Numbered from the stretch's first letter, positions 35,702-44,497 are shown. The stretch: DNA of 64,000 bases from Schumannella sp. 10F1B-5-1 (GCF_006517535.1 NZ_VHQH01000039.1:124001-188000), one strand, 5' to 3'. Program-made: numbers and translations. The notes: generated by a model not told the origin, from the letters alone.

Positions 35702-37843
35702 ATGGCCCAGTCCGGGCAGAAGCAGTCGCCGCGCACCTCCGGTCGCCGCGGTCAGCAGCAGCAGCGTCGCCGCGCACACGCCGACGAAGCCGGTCTCATC
35801 CCGGTGCTCGCCCGCACCGTGCGCGCGATCGAGAACGCCGCCGAGCGCGGCAAGGTCAACGCCGGCGGGCGCGTGCGCTACCGCGTCGTGGCCATGCTGG
35901 TGCGCGAGGAGCGCGCCCGCATCAAGGCGGATGCGACCTTGAGCGAGGGCGAGCGCGTCAAGGAGCTGACGCGCCTCGACGGCATCGCCACGATCATGGC
36001 GAAGACCGCCTCGCGCGACACCTCGCTCATCCCGCTGCTCACCGACACCGCGCCGCTCAACGCCGCACAGCAGGAGCTGCGCCGCTCGCTGCTCATCGAC
36101 GCCGGCACCGAACTCAGCCCCGACGACCTCATCGTGGTCACCGAGGTGCCCGCGAGCAAGGTCCAGCAGGAGAAGCAGGTCGTGCCGACCTCGGTGCGGC
36201 AGTACCAGATGTCGAACCCCTTCCTGGCGCCCGACTTCAGCCTGGCGACGCCGAAGCCGCAGGTCACCGGCCGCCTGTCGAACTGGGAGCTCATCGAGCC
36301 GCTGTTCCGGTCGTTCGAGGTGGGCGGCGGCGGCGCCGCGAGCATGGACCTGCCCGAGGCGCACAGCCTGAGCACGCCGGGCGGCACCGAGCTCATGCGC
36401 CACCAGGCGCGCTTCATCGAGAGCGCGCGGGCGGGCCACCGCACCTACCTGCTCGCCGACGAGCCGGGCCTCGGCAAGACGGCGCAGGCGCTCGTCGCCG
36501 CATCCGTCACGGCCTCGTACCCGCTGCTCGTGGTCGTGCCGAACGTCGTCAAGATGAACTGGGCGCGCGAGGTCGAGAAGTGGACTCCGCAGCGCAAGGT
36601 CACGGTCGTGCAGGGCGACGGCGAGAACATCGACGCCTTCGCCGACATCGTCGTCGTCAACTACGAGGTGCTCGACCGGCACGTCGCCTGGCTGTCGCGC
36701 CGCGGCTTCAAGGGCATGATCGTCGACGAGGCGCACTTCATCAAGAACCGCGACTCGCAGCGCTCGCGCAACGTGCAGGCGCTCTCGTCGAGCATCCGCG
36801 CCGCGCAGCCGAACGCGCTGCTGATCGCGCTCACCGGAACCCCGCTGATCAATCAGATCGAGGACTTCCGCATGATCTGGCAGTACCTGGGCTGGATCGA
36901 TGAGAAGAAGCCCACGCCGACCCTGATGCGCAAGCTCGAGGAGACCGAGCTCTCGCCCGGCGACCAGGGATTCTTCGCGGCCGCCCGCGGCTCGGTCGTC
37001 GACATGGGCATCGTGCGCCGCAAGAAGGAGGATGTCGCCGCCGACATCCCCGCGCGTCGCGTGGCCGACATCCCGGTCGAGCTCGACGGCGAGGAGGGTC
37101 GCTCGATCCGGGCCGCCGAGAAGGCGCTCGTGACGCGGCTGCTGTCGCGCTTCGACCGCCTGCGTGCCGCCAAGCCCGACTCGCCCGAGGCCGACCTCAT
37201 CCGACTCGTCGCGCACGCCGAGCTCGAGGAGTCGCGGGGCGCCTCGTCGGGCGAGGGCACGGGCGACAACGTCTTCACCATGGTGCGTCGCATCGGCCAG
37301 GCGAAGGCCACGCCGGCGGCCGACTACACCGTCAACCTGGCCCGCAACGTGGGCAAGGTCGTCTTCTTCGCCAAGCACATCGACGTGATGGATGCGGCGG
37401 AGAAGCACTTCGCCGCGGCGGGCCTGCGCACGATCTCGATCCGCGGCGACCAGACCGCGACCTCGCGGCAGGCGCAGATCGACGCGTTCACGAACGACCC
37501 CGACGTCGCGATCGCCGTCTGCTCGCTGACGGCGGCGGGCGTCGGCGTGAACCTGCAGGTCGCCTCCAACGTCGTGCTGGCCGAGCTCAGCTGGACGAGC
37601 GCCGAGCAGACGCAGGCGATCGACCGCGTGCACCGCATCGGCCAGTCGCTGCCGGTCACCGCGTGGCGTATCATCGCCGCGCAGACGCTCGACGGCCGCA
37701 TCGCCGAGCTCATCGACTCGAAGGCCGGGCTCGCGGCGCGCGCGCTCGACGGCGCCGAGGTCGACGAGCAGGGCACCGGCTCGGTGCAGCTGGACGCGCT
37801 CGTGGCGCTGCTCTCCGACGCCGTCGCGTCGCGGTCGGTCTGA
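35702..37843 (+). CDS. SNF2-type DEAD/DEAH helicase
   Basis: A 713-residue superfamily 2 ATPase. A basic Gln/Arg-rich N-terminus and a ~200-residue helical region precede the motor: motif Q/I (LMRHQARFIES, LADEPGLGKTAQAL), motif II (IVDEAHFIKN), motif III (LIALTGTPLIN), and the C-terminal lobe with motif V (LTAAGVGVNLQVAS) and motif VI (QAIDRVHRIGQ). It resembles SMARCAL1/HARP-like SNF2 proteins that remodel protein-DNA or branched DNA. Motif I has PGLGKT where most family members have MGLGKT. It probably has a role in DNA repair or chromosome maintenance, which is inference. Confidence 0.9.
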   Translation: MAQSGQKQSPRTSGRRGQQQQRRRAHADEAGLIPVLARTVRAIENAAERGKVNAGGRVRYRVVAMLVREERARIKADATLSEGERVKELTRLDGIATIMAKTASRDTSLIPLLTDTAPLNAAQQELRRSLLIDAGTELSPDDLIVVTEVPASKVQQEKQVVPTSVRQYQMSNPFLAPDFSLATPKPQVTGRLSNWELIEPLFRSFEVGGGGAASMDLPEAHSLSTPGGTELMRHQARFIESARAGHRTYLLADEPGLGKTAQALVAASVTASYPLLVVVPNVVKMNWAREVEKWTPQRKVTVVQGDGENIDAFADIVVVNYEVLDRHVAWLSRRGFKGMIVDEAHFIKNRDSQRSRNVQALSSSIRAAQPNALLIALTGTPLINQIEDFRMIWQYLGWIDEKKPTPTLMRKLEETELSPGDQGFFAAARGSVVDMGIVRRKKEDVAADIPARRVADIPVELDGEEGRSIRAAEKALVTRLLSRFDRLRAAKPDSPEADLIRLVAHAELEESRGASSGEGTGDNVFTMVRRIGQAKATPAADYTVNLARNVGKVVFFAKHIDVMDAAEKHFAAAGLRTISIRGDQTATSRQAQIDAFTNDPDVAIAVCSLTAAGVGVNLQVASNVVLAELSWTSAEQTQAIDRVHRIGQSLPVTAWRIIAAQTLDGRIAELIDSKAGLAARALDGAEVDEQGTGSVQLDALVALLSDAVASRSV

Positions 37844-38098
37844 CCCGAGCACGTCGCGTCGACGCCGCTGTCCCATACCTGTCGGCCCCCGCGCGGGGGT
37901 GACCCCATGTGGGGGGAGCGGAGGAGTTCTCGACGCTCGTATCGTGGTGCTCGCACCAGTCGGGGGACTGGAAGGCGGCGGTGATCTCGTCGAGAACCGG
38001 TGATACGGGGGTTGACCCGGGTATCCGGATCACCGCCGCCAGTGCATCCTTCAAGTCTCATTGGGGGGAATGTCGCGGAGGGGGATTCCGCCGACATG
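37844..38098. other. Intergenic stretch with no gene identified
   Basis: This 255-bp stretch (part of a 328-bp gap) between convergent genes contains G-runs (for example near 37914-37920 and 38062-38067), a TTGACC at 38012-38017 without a matching -10 box, and a nine-codon reading frame from ATG 38070 after a G-run. I cannot support a gene. A small RNA is possible but not shown. Confidence 0.4.
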
Positions 38099-38128
38099 AG
38101 AAGGGCCGCTCGGGGGAGCGGCCCTTCT
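38099..38128 (+). terminator. Terminator between the SNF2 helicase and the aminotransferase gene
   Basis: AGAAGGGCCGCTC (38099-38111), loop GGGG, then GAGCGGCCCTTCT (38116-38128): a perfect 13-bp stem followed by GCTTTC. It lies between convergent genes and probably acts in both directions. Confidence 0.85.
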
Positions 38129-38171
38129 GCTTTCCCGGGATGCTGTCGCTGGCGAGCGGTGCGCTCGGCGG

Positions 38172-39050
38172 CTACTCGGTGCGGGCGGCCAGGGCGTCGT
38201 TCATGGCGGCCGAGAGCTCCGCATCCACCGGCACGGCGCGGTCGTCGATCGCGCGGATCGGCGCCGCGTGCCGCACCGACGACACGAGCCAGGCCGCGTC
38301 GGCGCGCAGCAGGTCGTGCGGCGTCAGGGTGTCGATGCGCGTTGGGATGCCGTGGCCGGCGGCCCAGCGGAACACATCGGCCTGCGTCGTCCCCGGCAGG
38401 ATGCCGAGGTCGGTGCGCGGCGTCACCAGCACGTCGTCGATCCGCACGACGAGGTTCGCGGTCGCGCCCTCGAGCACGATGCCGTCGCTCGAGACGAAGA
38501 CGGCGTCGTCGGCGCCGCGCCGCGCGGCCTCGCGCTTGACGGCGGTGTTGACGGCGTAGCTCAGCGTCTTCGCGCCGGCCAGCAGCCACGGCGAGGTCGT
38601 CGCGACGTCGGAGGAGTAGCCCCGATCGAGCAGGATGACGCGGATGCCGTCCGTCCGCGCCGCGGAGAAGTCGGCGGAGGGCTCGCCCCAGGCCCAGCCC
38701 GTCGGCCGGTCGCCGCCGTCGACCCCGCGGCTCAGCACGATCTTGACCCACGACTCGGGATGCTCGGCCAGCCGCTCCGCGACCCGGAGCACCGCCTCCC
38801 GCCAGCCGTCGAGGTCGGGCGAGGGCAGGTCGAGCATCGCGGCCGAGGCGGCGAGTCGCGTGAGGTGCGGGCGCAGCGCCTGCGGTCTGCCCGCGCCGAT
38901 GCTGATGGTCTCGAAGACGCCGTCGCCGCGGGTGGCGGCGAGGTCGAGCGCGTGCAGCGCGGGGGAGTCCGGCTCGACCAGTCGCACCGCATCCACCCGA
39001 CCGGAGAGAGCGAGGTCGAGCAGGGCGAGCACGGCGGAGCGGTGGTTCAT
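38172..39050 (-). CDS. Class IV aminotransferase (aminodeoxychorismate lyase-like)
   Basis: A 292-residue fold-type IV PLP enzyme: RGDGVFETISIGAG near the N-terminus, the PLP lysine in AGAKTLSYAVNTAVKREA, and EGATANLVVRIDD plus GILPGTTQADVFRWA toward the C-terminus. This branch includes PabC (folate pathway) and branched-chain or D-amino acid aminotransferases. PabC-like is the closest fit, but pabA/pabB are not in the window. ATG 39050 matches the family N-terminus. Confidence 0.85.
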   Translation of the reverse strand: MNHRSAVLALLDLALSGRVDAVRLVEPDSPALHALDLAATRGDGVFETISIGAGRPQALRPHLTRLAASAAMLDLPSPDLDGWREAVLRVAERLAEHPESWVKIVLSRGVDGGDRPTGWAWGEPSADFSAARTDGIRVILLDRGYSSDVATTSPWLLAGAKTLSYAVNTAVKREAARRGADDAVFVSSDGIVLEGATANLVVRIDDVLVTPRTDLGILPGTTQADVFRWAAGHGIPTRIDTLTPHDLLRADAAWLVSSVRHAAPIRAIDDRAVPVDAELSAAMNDALAARTE

Positions 39051-39085
39051 GCCGCCATACTCGTCCCCCGCGGGGCGTCGGCGGT

Positions 39086-39409
39086 TCAGGCGCTGCGGCG
39101 CGCCTCGAGGCGGCCGATGAGCGACCAGACGGTCGTCGTCAGCCCCGGATAGGCGAGCGCGATCTGGCGCAGCATGCGGTAGTCCCGTTCGGCGGTCGGC
39201 GCGCGTCCGCCGTCGGCGCGGATCATCTCGGCCCGCAGCGTCCACACCACGAGCTCGTCGACCGAGGGGATCTCCTCCATGAAGGCCCAGGGATCCTCGC
39301 CGGCGTGCAGCCGCTCGAGCACGACGGTGCCGAGCTCGTCGTTCGCCTCGGCGCGCAGCACCTCGAGGCTGGCGCGGCGGGCGTGGCCGCCATCCGGATC
39401 GAACGACAT
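39086..39409 (-). CDS. Hypothetical 107-residue protein
   Basis: A soluble, mostly helical 107-residue protein with many Glu and Arg residues and no cysteine, signal or membrane segment. I do not recognise it. The start is well supported: TAGGGT on the minus strand (39421-39416) ends 6 nt before the ATG. It ends 35 bp before the aminotransferase gene in the same orientation, so the two may be cotranscribed. Confidence 0.65.
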   Translation of the reverse strand: MSFDPDGGHARRASLEVLRAEANDELGTVVLERLHAGEDPWAFMEEIPSVDELVVWTLRAEMIRADGGRAPTAERDYRMLRQIALAYPGLTTTVWSLIGRLEARRSA

Positions 39410-39418
39410 GCTCCGACC

Positions 39419-40081
39419 CTAACCGCGTCGCGGTGTGCGCCGCCCGCTGCGGCGCGCCGAGCCGCCGGTGGCGCGGGGCTTCTTCGCCGCGGGCTTCGAT
39501 CGCTCGCTCTCCGCCGCGCCGGCACGGCGGTCGGTCGGGGCCGGCGGCGTCGGGGCCTCGCGCGAGCTGTTCGCGGTGCGCCCGCGCACGATGCCGACGA
39601 AGGTCTCGACGAGCTCGTCACCCGCGTCGGAGACCCGCCAGGCGAGGCCGATGCCGGTGTCGGGCACCCCGTCGAGCGGCCGGGCGACGACGTCGCGCCG
39701 CGAATGCGCGCGCGCGACCGACTGCGGCATGATCGCGAGTCCCACGTTGGCCGCGACGAGCTCGACGGTCGCGGCGTCCTGGCCCTCGAGCAGCGTCTCG
39801 CCGTCGAGGTCGGCGCGCGCCAGCCGGTCGAAGTCCGCGACCGCGTGGTCCTTCGGCGCCACCACGACCGGCTGCTCGCGGTAAAGCGGGATGACGTGCA
39901 GCGCGTCGTCGGCCACGACATCGCGCACGAGCGCCATCGCGGCCGTGCCGTCGCGCAGGGCGGCGAGCGCGGCATCCTGCTCGAGGGGGCGCAGCTCGAG
40001 CGTCTCGCGCATCCGGTCGCTCCAGATGCGGCCCCACTTGCCGGGCACGACACCCGGCACGAAGGCGACGACGAAGCTCAC
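39419..40081 (-). CDS. Stand-alone LysR-type substrate-binding domain protein
   Basis: A 220-residue protein that corresponds to the effector-binding domain of LysR regulators: VAFVPGVVPGKWGRIWSDRM, ALRDGTAAMALVRDVVADD, PVVVAPKDHAVA and LVAANVGLAIMPQSVA. The N-terminal helix-turn-helix is absent, and a disordered basic Arg/Lys/Pro tail follows residue ~170. The truncation is not an artefact: the GTG lies 6 nt after its own TAGCCT box (minus strand, 40093-40088). It is divergent from a DUF5997 gene, a pairing I believe recurs in actinobacteria. It may bind a ligand and act through a partner. Confidence 0.82.
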   Translation of the reverse strand: MSFVVAFVPGVVPGKWGRIWSDRMRETLELRPLEQDAALAALRDGTAAMALVRDVVADDALHVIPLYREQPVVVAPKDHAVADFDRLARADLDGETLLEGQDAATVELVAANVGLAIMPQSVARAHSRRDVVARPLDGVPDTGIGLAWRVSDAGDELVETFVGIVRGRTANSSREAPTPPAPTDRRAGAAESERSKPAAKKPRATGGSARRSGRRTPRRG

Positions 40082-40087
40082 GGGTCC

Positions 40088-40137
40088 AGGCTACGGGCAC
40101 GGCGGCGGCGTGGATGCGCTCCCGACCCGCGTAGCCT
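40088..40137. promoter_or_regulatory. Divergent leaderless promoters of the LysR-domain and DUF5997 genes
   Basis: TAGCCT reads on the minus strand at 40093-40088 and on the plus strand at 40132-40137, each exactly 6 nt from its GTG. The whole intergenic region is 62 bp. Confidence 0.65.
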
Positions 40138-40143
40138 GGTGCG

Positions 40144-40524
40144 GTGAGCGCGCAGCAGCAGACCATGAAGCCGGCCACGGCGGCCAAGAAGCTCGGCATC
40201 CACCTGCCGTCGGCCCCGGCGGAGTTCCAGGAGACCGCGCTGACGCGCGAGCAGTTCCAGGCGCTGCAGAGCGACCCGCCGGAGTGGCTCGCCGAGCTGC
40301 GCCGCACGGGCCCGCACCCCAAGCAGGAGGTGGCGCGCAAGCTCGGCGTCTCGACCTCCGGGCTCCTGCGCGCAGGCATCACCGAGCCGTTGACGACGGC
40401 CGAGATCCGCGAGCTGCTGGAGGACCAGCCGGAGTGGCTGCGCCAGGAGCGCGCCACGCACGCGCAGGTCGTCGCCGACACCGTGGCGCGCAAGGCCGCC
40501 GCCGCGGACGCCGCGCGGCGCTGA
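40144..40524 (+). CDS. DUF5997 family protein
   Basis: A 126-residue protein with the DUF5997 pattern: MKPATAAKKLGIHLPSAPAE, then LQSDPPEWLAELRRTGPHP and a helix-turn-helix-like middle (VARKLGVSTSGLLRAGITEPL). The domain may bind DNA, which would complement the adjacent LysR effector domain that lacks one; this is inference. GTG 40144 is 6 nt after TAGCCT. Its function has not been established to my knowledge. Confidence 0.8.
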   Translation: MSAQQQTMKPATAAKKLGIHLPSAPAEFQETALTREQFQALQSDPPEWLAELRRTGPHPKQEVARKLGVSTSGLLRAGITEPLTTAEIRELLEDQPEWLRQERATHAQVVADTVARKAAAADAARR

Positions 40525-40579
40525 CGCGGCGCCGTCTCGACTCGACCCCCGGGGTGTTGACGCGCCGGTCCTGTCCGCG

Positions 40580-40607
40580 TACCGTCGTGATCAACAGAAG
40601 TGTTGAT
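40580..40607 (+). promoter_or_regulatory. Promoter and ArsR-type operator
   Basis: TACCGT (40580-40585) is followed by the perfect dyad ATCAACA-GAAG-TGTTGAT (40590-40607), with another half-site GTGTTGAG at 40616-40623. The dyad overlaps the likely transcription start, so binding of the encoded repressor would shut its own operon. Confidence 0.75.
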
Positions 40608-40623
40608 AAAGGGACGTGTTGAG

Positions 40624-41028
40624 ATGGCCGCGGCGCCGAGCGAGGACGAGCGGCTCGACCGCGCCTTCCTCGCCCTGGCCGACCCCGTGCGCCGCGCGAT
40701 CGTCGCTCGGCTGAGCCGCGGACCGGCGACCGTGAACGAGCTCGCGGAGCCGCATCCCATCTCGACTCAGGCGGTCTCGCGGCACATCCACGTGCTCGAG
40801 CAGGCCGGCCTCGTCTCCCGCAGCCGCGACGCCCAGCGGCGTCCCGTGCACCTCGAGCCCGCGCGGCTCGAGGACCTCACCGCGTGGATCGACCGGTACC
40901 GGCTGGTCCACGAGCAGCGGTTCCGCGCCCTCGACGACGTGCTGGCCAGTGTGGCCGACGACACGCGGCACGACGCGGCACCAGGTCGGCGGCGCGCCGC
41001 CGGCAGCGACTCTCAGGAGGAGTCATGA
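40624..41028 (+). CDS. ArsR family winged-helix repressor
   Basis: A 134-residue winged helix-turn-helix protein: FLALADPVRRAIVARLSRGP, then TVNELAEPHPISTQAVSRHIHVLE and GLVSRSRDAQRRPV. No metal-binding cysteines are present; this is the non-metal ArsR subgroup that is typically coupled to SRPBCC/AHSA1 genes, exactly as here. ATG 40624 is chosen over the earlier in-frame GTGs because AAAGGGA lies just upstream and the earlier codons lie inside the operator. The stop overlaps the next gene (ATGA). Confidence 0.9.
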   Translation: MAAAPSEDERLDRAFLALADPVRRAIVARLSRGPATVNELAEPHPISTQAVSRHIHVLEQAGLVSRSRDAQRRPVHLEPARLEDLTAWIDRYRLVHEQRFRALDDVLASVADDTRHDAAPGRRRAAGSDSQEES

Positions 41029-41531
41029 GCAATCCCGTCACCATCAGCGCCCCGGAGGGCCTGCCGTTCATCGAGATCAGCCGCGAGGTCGACCATCCGG
41101 TCGAGCTCGTGTTCCGCGCCTACCGCGAGCCGGAGCTGTTCGTCCGCTGGCTCGGGCCGCGCGGCTACACGATGGACCTCATCGAGCACGACTTCCGCAC
41201 CGGCGGCGCCTGGCGCTACGTGCACGAGCTCGACGGCGAGCGCTGGGGCTTCCGCGGCGTCTTCCACACCGTGCGCGAGAACGAGTTCGCCCTGCAGACC
41301 TTCGAGTTCGAGGGGTACCCGGATGTCGTGGCCCTGGAGTCGCTCACCTTCGTGCCGCTCGAGGGCGGCCGCACCCGCCTCGACATCCACTCGGTGTACC
41401 CCGACGTCGCCTCGCGCGACGGGATGGTGGCCTCGGGCATGGAGACCGGCGTGACCGAGGGCTACGAGCAGCTGGATGAGGTGCTCGCCGAGCTGAGCGG
41501 CGCGCCGGCGCCCGAGGCGGTCGCGCGATGA
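41025..41531 (+). CDS. SRPBCC (AHSA1-like) protein 1
   Basis: A 168-residue AHSA1-type protein: ISREVDHPVELVFRAYREPE, LFVRWLGPRGYTM and FHTVRENEFALQTFEFEGYP. It is translationally coupled to the ArsR repressor (ATGA, with AGGAGG at 41016-41021) and followed by a paralogue. Such ArsR-AHSA1 operons are common and may respond to hydrophobic or toxic small molecules; the ligand is unknown. Confidence 0.88.
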   Translation: MSNPVTISAPEGLPFIEISREVDHPVELVFRAYREPELFVRWLGPRGYTMDLIEHDFRTGGAWRYVHELDGERWGFRGVFHTVRENEFALQTFEFEGYPDVVALESLTFVPLEGGRTRLDIHSVYPDVASRDGMVASGMETGVTEGYEQLDEVLAELSGAPAPEAVAR

Positions 41532-42016
41532 CCGCGCTGCGCGTCACGGCTGCCCCTGACTCGCCGATCGACGAGGCCGAGCGCGAGTTCGACGCGCCGG
41601 TCGAGGCGCTGTTCCGCGCCCACGTCGATCCCGAGGTGTTCGCGCGCTGGGTGGGCCCGGCCGGGTACGTCACGACGACGCCGGTGTGGGAGCCCCGCTC
41701 CGGCGGCAGCTGGCGATTCGTCCAGTCGCCCGGCGACGGCGATGAGGAGTACGCCTTCCGCGGCATGTTCCACACGGTGCGCGAGAACGAGCTGATCCTG
41801 CAGACCTTCGAGTTCGAGGGCGCGCCGGATCAGGTCGCGATCGAGACGTACCGCTTCTCGGCGCTCGAGGGCGGTCGATCGGTGCTGCGCACGCACAGCG
41901 TGTTCGCCTCGGTCGAGGCCCGCGACGGCTTCGTCGAGGAGGGCATGGAGCAGGGGATGCGCGAGGGCTACGAGAAGCTCGACGCTGTGCTGGCCGAGGT
42001 CGACTCCGGGAGCTGA
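41528..42016 (+). CDS. SRPBCC (AHSA1-like) protein 2
   Basis: A 162-residue paralogue of the preceding gene; both share GxFHTVRENELxLQTFEFEG-like segments (here FHTVRENELILQTFEFEGAP) and EGxExGxxEGYExLD C-terminal patterns. A tandem duplication is likely. It overlaps the first copy by 4 bp, completing an ArsR-SRPBCC-SRPBCC operon. No terminator hairpin stands out in the 30-bp gap to the convergent DUF429 gene. Confidence 0.88.
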   Translation: MTALRVTAAPDSPIDEAEREFDAPVEALFRAHVDPEVFARWVGPAGYVTTTPVWEPRSGGSWRFVQSPGDGDEEYAFRGMFHTVRENELILQTFEFEGAPDQVAIETYRFSALEGGRSVLRTHSVFASVEARDGFVEEGMEQGMREGYEKLDAVLAEVDSGS

Positions 42017-42046
42017 ACTCGTCGTGGCGCGCTGACCGCGGCGCCG

Positions 42047-43087
42047 TCAGTCGTCGTCGTGCGCCAGACGGTGCACGATGCGCGCCGCCAGCTCGGCCAG
42101 GCTGGTGCGCATCGCCGGATCGAGTCGGATGTCGTCGCTGTCGCGCACCTCGACGGTCAGCGCCACGACCCGGCCGAGCAGACCCGGATCGGCGCCGGTC
42201 GGCGGAGCATCGAGCGCCCCGAAGCCGGACGCGTCGGACGCGTCGGGGACGTCGGGGTCGACGATCGCGGCGCCCACGCGCTGCATCGGGCGCGCCGGGG
42301 CGACGATCGTCGGGCGGCGACCCTGCTCGTCGGGCTCCGCGTCAGCGCCCAGCACCTGCACGCGGGCGGTGCCGTGCCGGTGCCAGATGGCTGCGGTCCA
42401 GGCGCACAGGAGGGCATCGAGGGCGTCCTCGCGGTGCTTGTAGGGCGCATCCACCAGGGGAGAGGGCTCGTCGAGCAGCGCTGTCGCGACGGGGTGCGTG
42501 CGCATGCGCAGCGGCGGGTCCGCGGAGGCGAGGCCGTCCATCCGCTCGAGCAGCTGATCGGCGGCCGAGGCGCGCACGACGCGGGCCTCGGTCGCGGAGA
42601 GCGAGCGGTCGAGCCGCTTGTAGCGCGGGCGCTGCTCGTCGTAGCCGAGCTCCTCCATGCCGACGATGGTCGTGTACGGGTAGCACTCGAACATGACGGC
42701 GCGATCGGGCGGCGGCGGCGCGCTCCCGTCGACGTAGACCACGCCGGCGGCCTCGAGGAGCCGGCGCAGCGCGACCCCGCCCTGCAGCGGCGAGGCCAGG
42801 TTCATGGCGTTCGCGGCGACCTGCCAGCGGCCGTAGCCGGACGCCACCTGCCGCTCGGCCTGCCGCATCCCGAGCGCGTTCGTGACCACGAGGGGCGCGT
42901 CGATCGCGATCACGTCGCCGGGGCCGACCGAGGCGATCAGCCAGCGGGCGACGGCGTCGACGCCGCGCTCCCATCCGGCCTGCAGCACGGCGCCGGTCTC
43001 GTCGATGACGGCGAGTCCCGTCTCGTTGGCGGGGCGATCGGGGGTGCTGTCGCGCCAGGCGAGATCCACCCCGAAGAAGCGCGGCAT
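42047..43087 (-). CDS. DUF429 family protein
   Basis: A 346-residue protein with the DUF429 fold, related to RNase H/actin-like ATPases: RFFGVDLAWRDS at the N-terminus, IAIDAPLVV, RQAERQVASGYGRWQV, MFECYPYTTIVGM and YKHREDALDALLCAWTAAI. The conserved acidic residues in VDLAW, DAPL, ECYP and EDALDA line a likely metal-dependent site; a nuclease function is often proposed but unproven. The ATG lies 6 nt after TAGCCT (minus strand, 43099-43094). Confidence 0.85.
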   Translation of the reverse strand: MPRFFGVDLAWRDSTPDRPANETGLAVIDETGAVLQAGWERGVDAVARWLIASVGPGDVIAIDAPLVVTNALGMRQAERQVASGYGRWQVAANAMNLASPLQGGVALRRLLEAAGVVYVDGSAPPPPDRAVMFECYPYTTIVGMEELGYDEQRPRYKRLDRSLSATEARVVRASAADQLLERMDGLASADPPLRMRTHPVATALLDEPSPLVDAPYKHREDALDALLCAWTAAIWHRHGTARVQVLGADAEPDEQGRRPTIVAPARPMQRVGAAIVDPDVPDASDASGFGALDAPPTGADPGLLGRVVALTVEVRDSDDIRLDPAMRTSLAELAARIVHRLAHDDD

Positions 43088-43156
43088 GGCGCGAGGCTAT
43101 CGGGCGCGCCGGGGGAGGGCACGACCCGTGACAGGGGGTGTTCCTAGGCTGGAGGC

Positions 43157-44497
43157 ATGAGCACCGCCCGCGATTTCCTCGCCCTGCCCGCCGATGCCGT
43201 CTCGCGCGAGAAGCTCGCGGCGCAGGGGCTCGACTACCGCGTGCTCGACACGCGCGACGAGGTTGCCTTCGCGGCCTGGGTGCGGGCCGACGAGCGCGGC
43301 TTCCACGGGCCCCTCGGCACGCCCGAGCAGAACGCCTTCGCGCGATCGGCGATGGGGTCGCGCCGCACGGTCGGCGTGTGGGATGCCGGCATCGTGCGCC
43401 CCGACGAGCCGGTCGCGACGGTGAACGCCTGGCCGGCCGAGCTCACGGTGCCGGGGCGGCGCACGGTCGACGGCTGGGCGATCAGCTCGGTCACCGTCTC
43501 GCCCACGCACCGCCGACGCGGCATCGCGCGGGCGCTGCTCGAGGGCGAGCTGCGGTCGGCGGTGGCGCTGGGACTGCCCCTGGCGATGCTGACGGTCTCC
43601 GAGGCGTCGATCTACGGGCGCTACGGCTTCGGTCCGGCCGCCGGCGCGGCGGACGTGAGCATCGACACGAGCCGGGCCGGCTGGCTCGGCGACGAGCCGA
43701 CCGGGCGGGTCGACTTCATCGACCCGGAGGAGTACCCGGCGATCGCGGCCGCGCTGCACGAGGCGGGCCGGCTCGACCATCCGGGCGAGGTGCCCGGGTG
43801 GATCCAGCGCTGGCATCAGGCGGCCGCGCTCGCGCCGGGCGACAGCAAGCGCGCCGCGACCCGCGCCGTGCAGTACCGCGAAGACGGCGAGGTGCGAGCG
43901 GCGGCCGTGTTCCGGGTCATCGAGAATCCGAGCGACTTCGGGCGCCACCGCGTCGAGGTGGCGCGCCTCGACAGCACGACCGCGTCCGCTCGCCTCGGCC
44001 TGTTCCGCTTCCTGCTCAGCCTCGATCTGGTCGAGCGGGTGGATGCGGACCTCCTGTCGGTCGACGAGCCGCTGCTGTGGCGCCTCGCCGACCAGCGTGC
44101 GGCGACCGTGCGGGTGCACGATCACCAGTGGCTGCGCATCCTGGACGTGCCGGCCGCCCTCGAAGGGCGCGCCCTCGCCGGCGCCGGGCGCTGGCGCCTC
44201 GAGGTGACCGACCCGCTGGGTCATGCGAGCGGGTCGTGGCTCGTGGAGTCGGATGCCGAGGGCGTCGCGCACGTGACAGCCGACTCGGGCGTCGACGAGG
44301 TCGACACGGGCGCGGGAGCCGAGGCGCCGACGCTGCGGACCGACGTGGCAGCGCTGTCGTCGGCCTACCTCGGCGGGGTCGCTGTGGGCACCCTCGCCGC
44401 GGCGGGGCGGATGGCCGGCTCGGATGCCGAGGCCGTCGCGATCGCCGATCGCGTGCTGCGCAGCCCGGTGACGCCCTACCTCAGCATCTGGTACTGA
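43157..44497 (+). CDS. Eis-like GNAT N-acetyltransferase
   Basis: A 446-residue protein with the Eis layout: an N-terminal GNAT domain with acetyl-CoA loop (ISSVTVSPTHRRRGIARALL), a second GNAT-like domain, and a C-terminal sterol-carrier-like domain ending in SIWY, whose terminal carboxylate is catalytic in Eis. YGRYGFGPA supplies the expected tyrosines. Eis enzymes acetylate amines, including aminoglycosides in mycobacteria; whether this one confers resistance is unknown. TAGGCT (43145-43150) ends 6 nt before the ATG, and GGAGG also lies between. Confidence 0.9.
   Translation: MSTARDFLALPADAVSREKLAAQGLDYRVLDTRDEVAFAAWVRADERGFHGPLGTPEQNAFARSAMGSRRTVGVWDAGIVRPDEPVATVNAWPAELTVPGRRTVDGWAISSVTVSPTHRRRGIARALLEGELRSAVALGLPLAMLTVSEASIYGRYGFGPAAGAADVSIDTSRAGWLGDEPTGRVDFIDPEEYPAIAAALHEAGRLDHPGEVPGWIQRWHQAAALAPGDSKRAATRAVQYREDGEVRAAAVFRVIENPSDFGRHRVEVARLDSTTASARLGLFRFLLSLDLVERVDADLLSVDEPLLWRLADQRAATVRVHDHQWLRILDVPAALEGRALAGAGRWRLEVTDPLGHASGSWLVESDAEGVAHVTADSGVDEVDTGAGAEAPTLRTDVAALSSAYLGGVAVGTLAAAGRMAGSDAEAVAIADRVLRSPVTPYLSIWY

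Noticed and set aside
38070-38099. Nine-codon frame (MSRRGIPPT) after a G-run, as a leader peptide
   Set aside because: It faces a terminator and no plus-strand gene follows, so a leader function makes no sense. It is too short to support.
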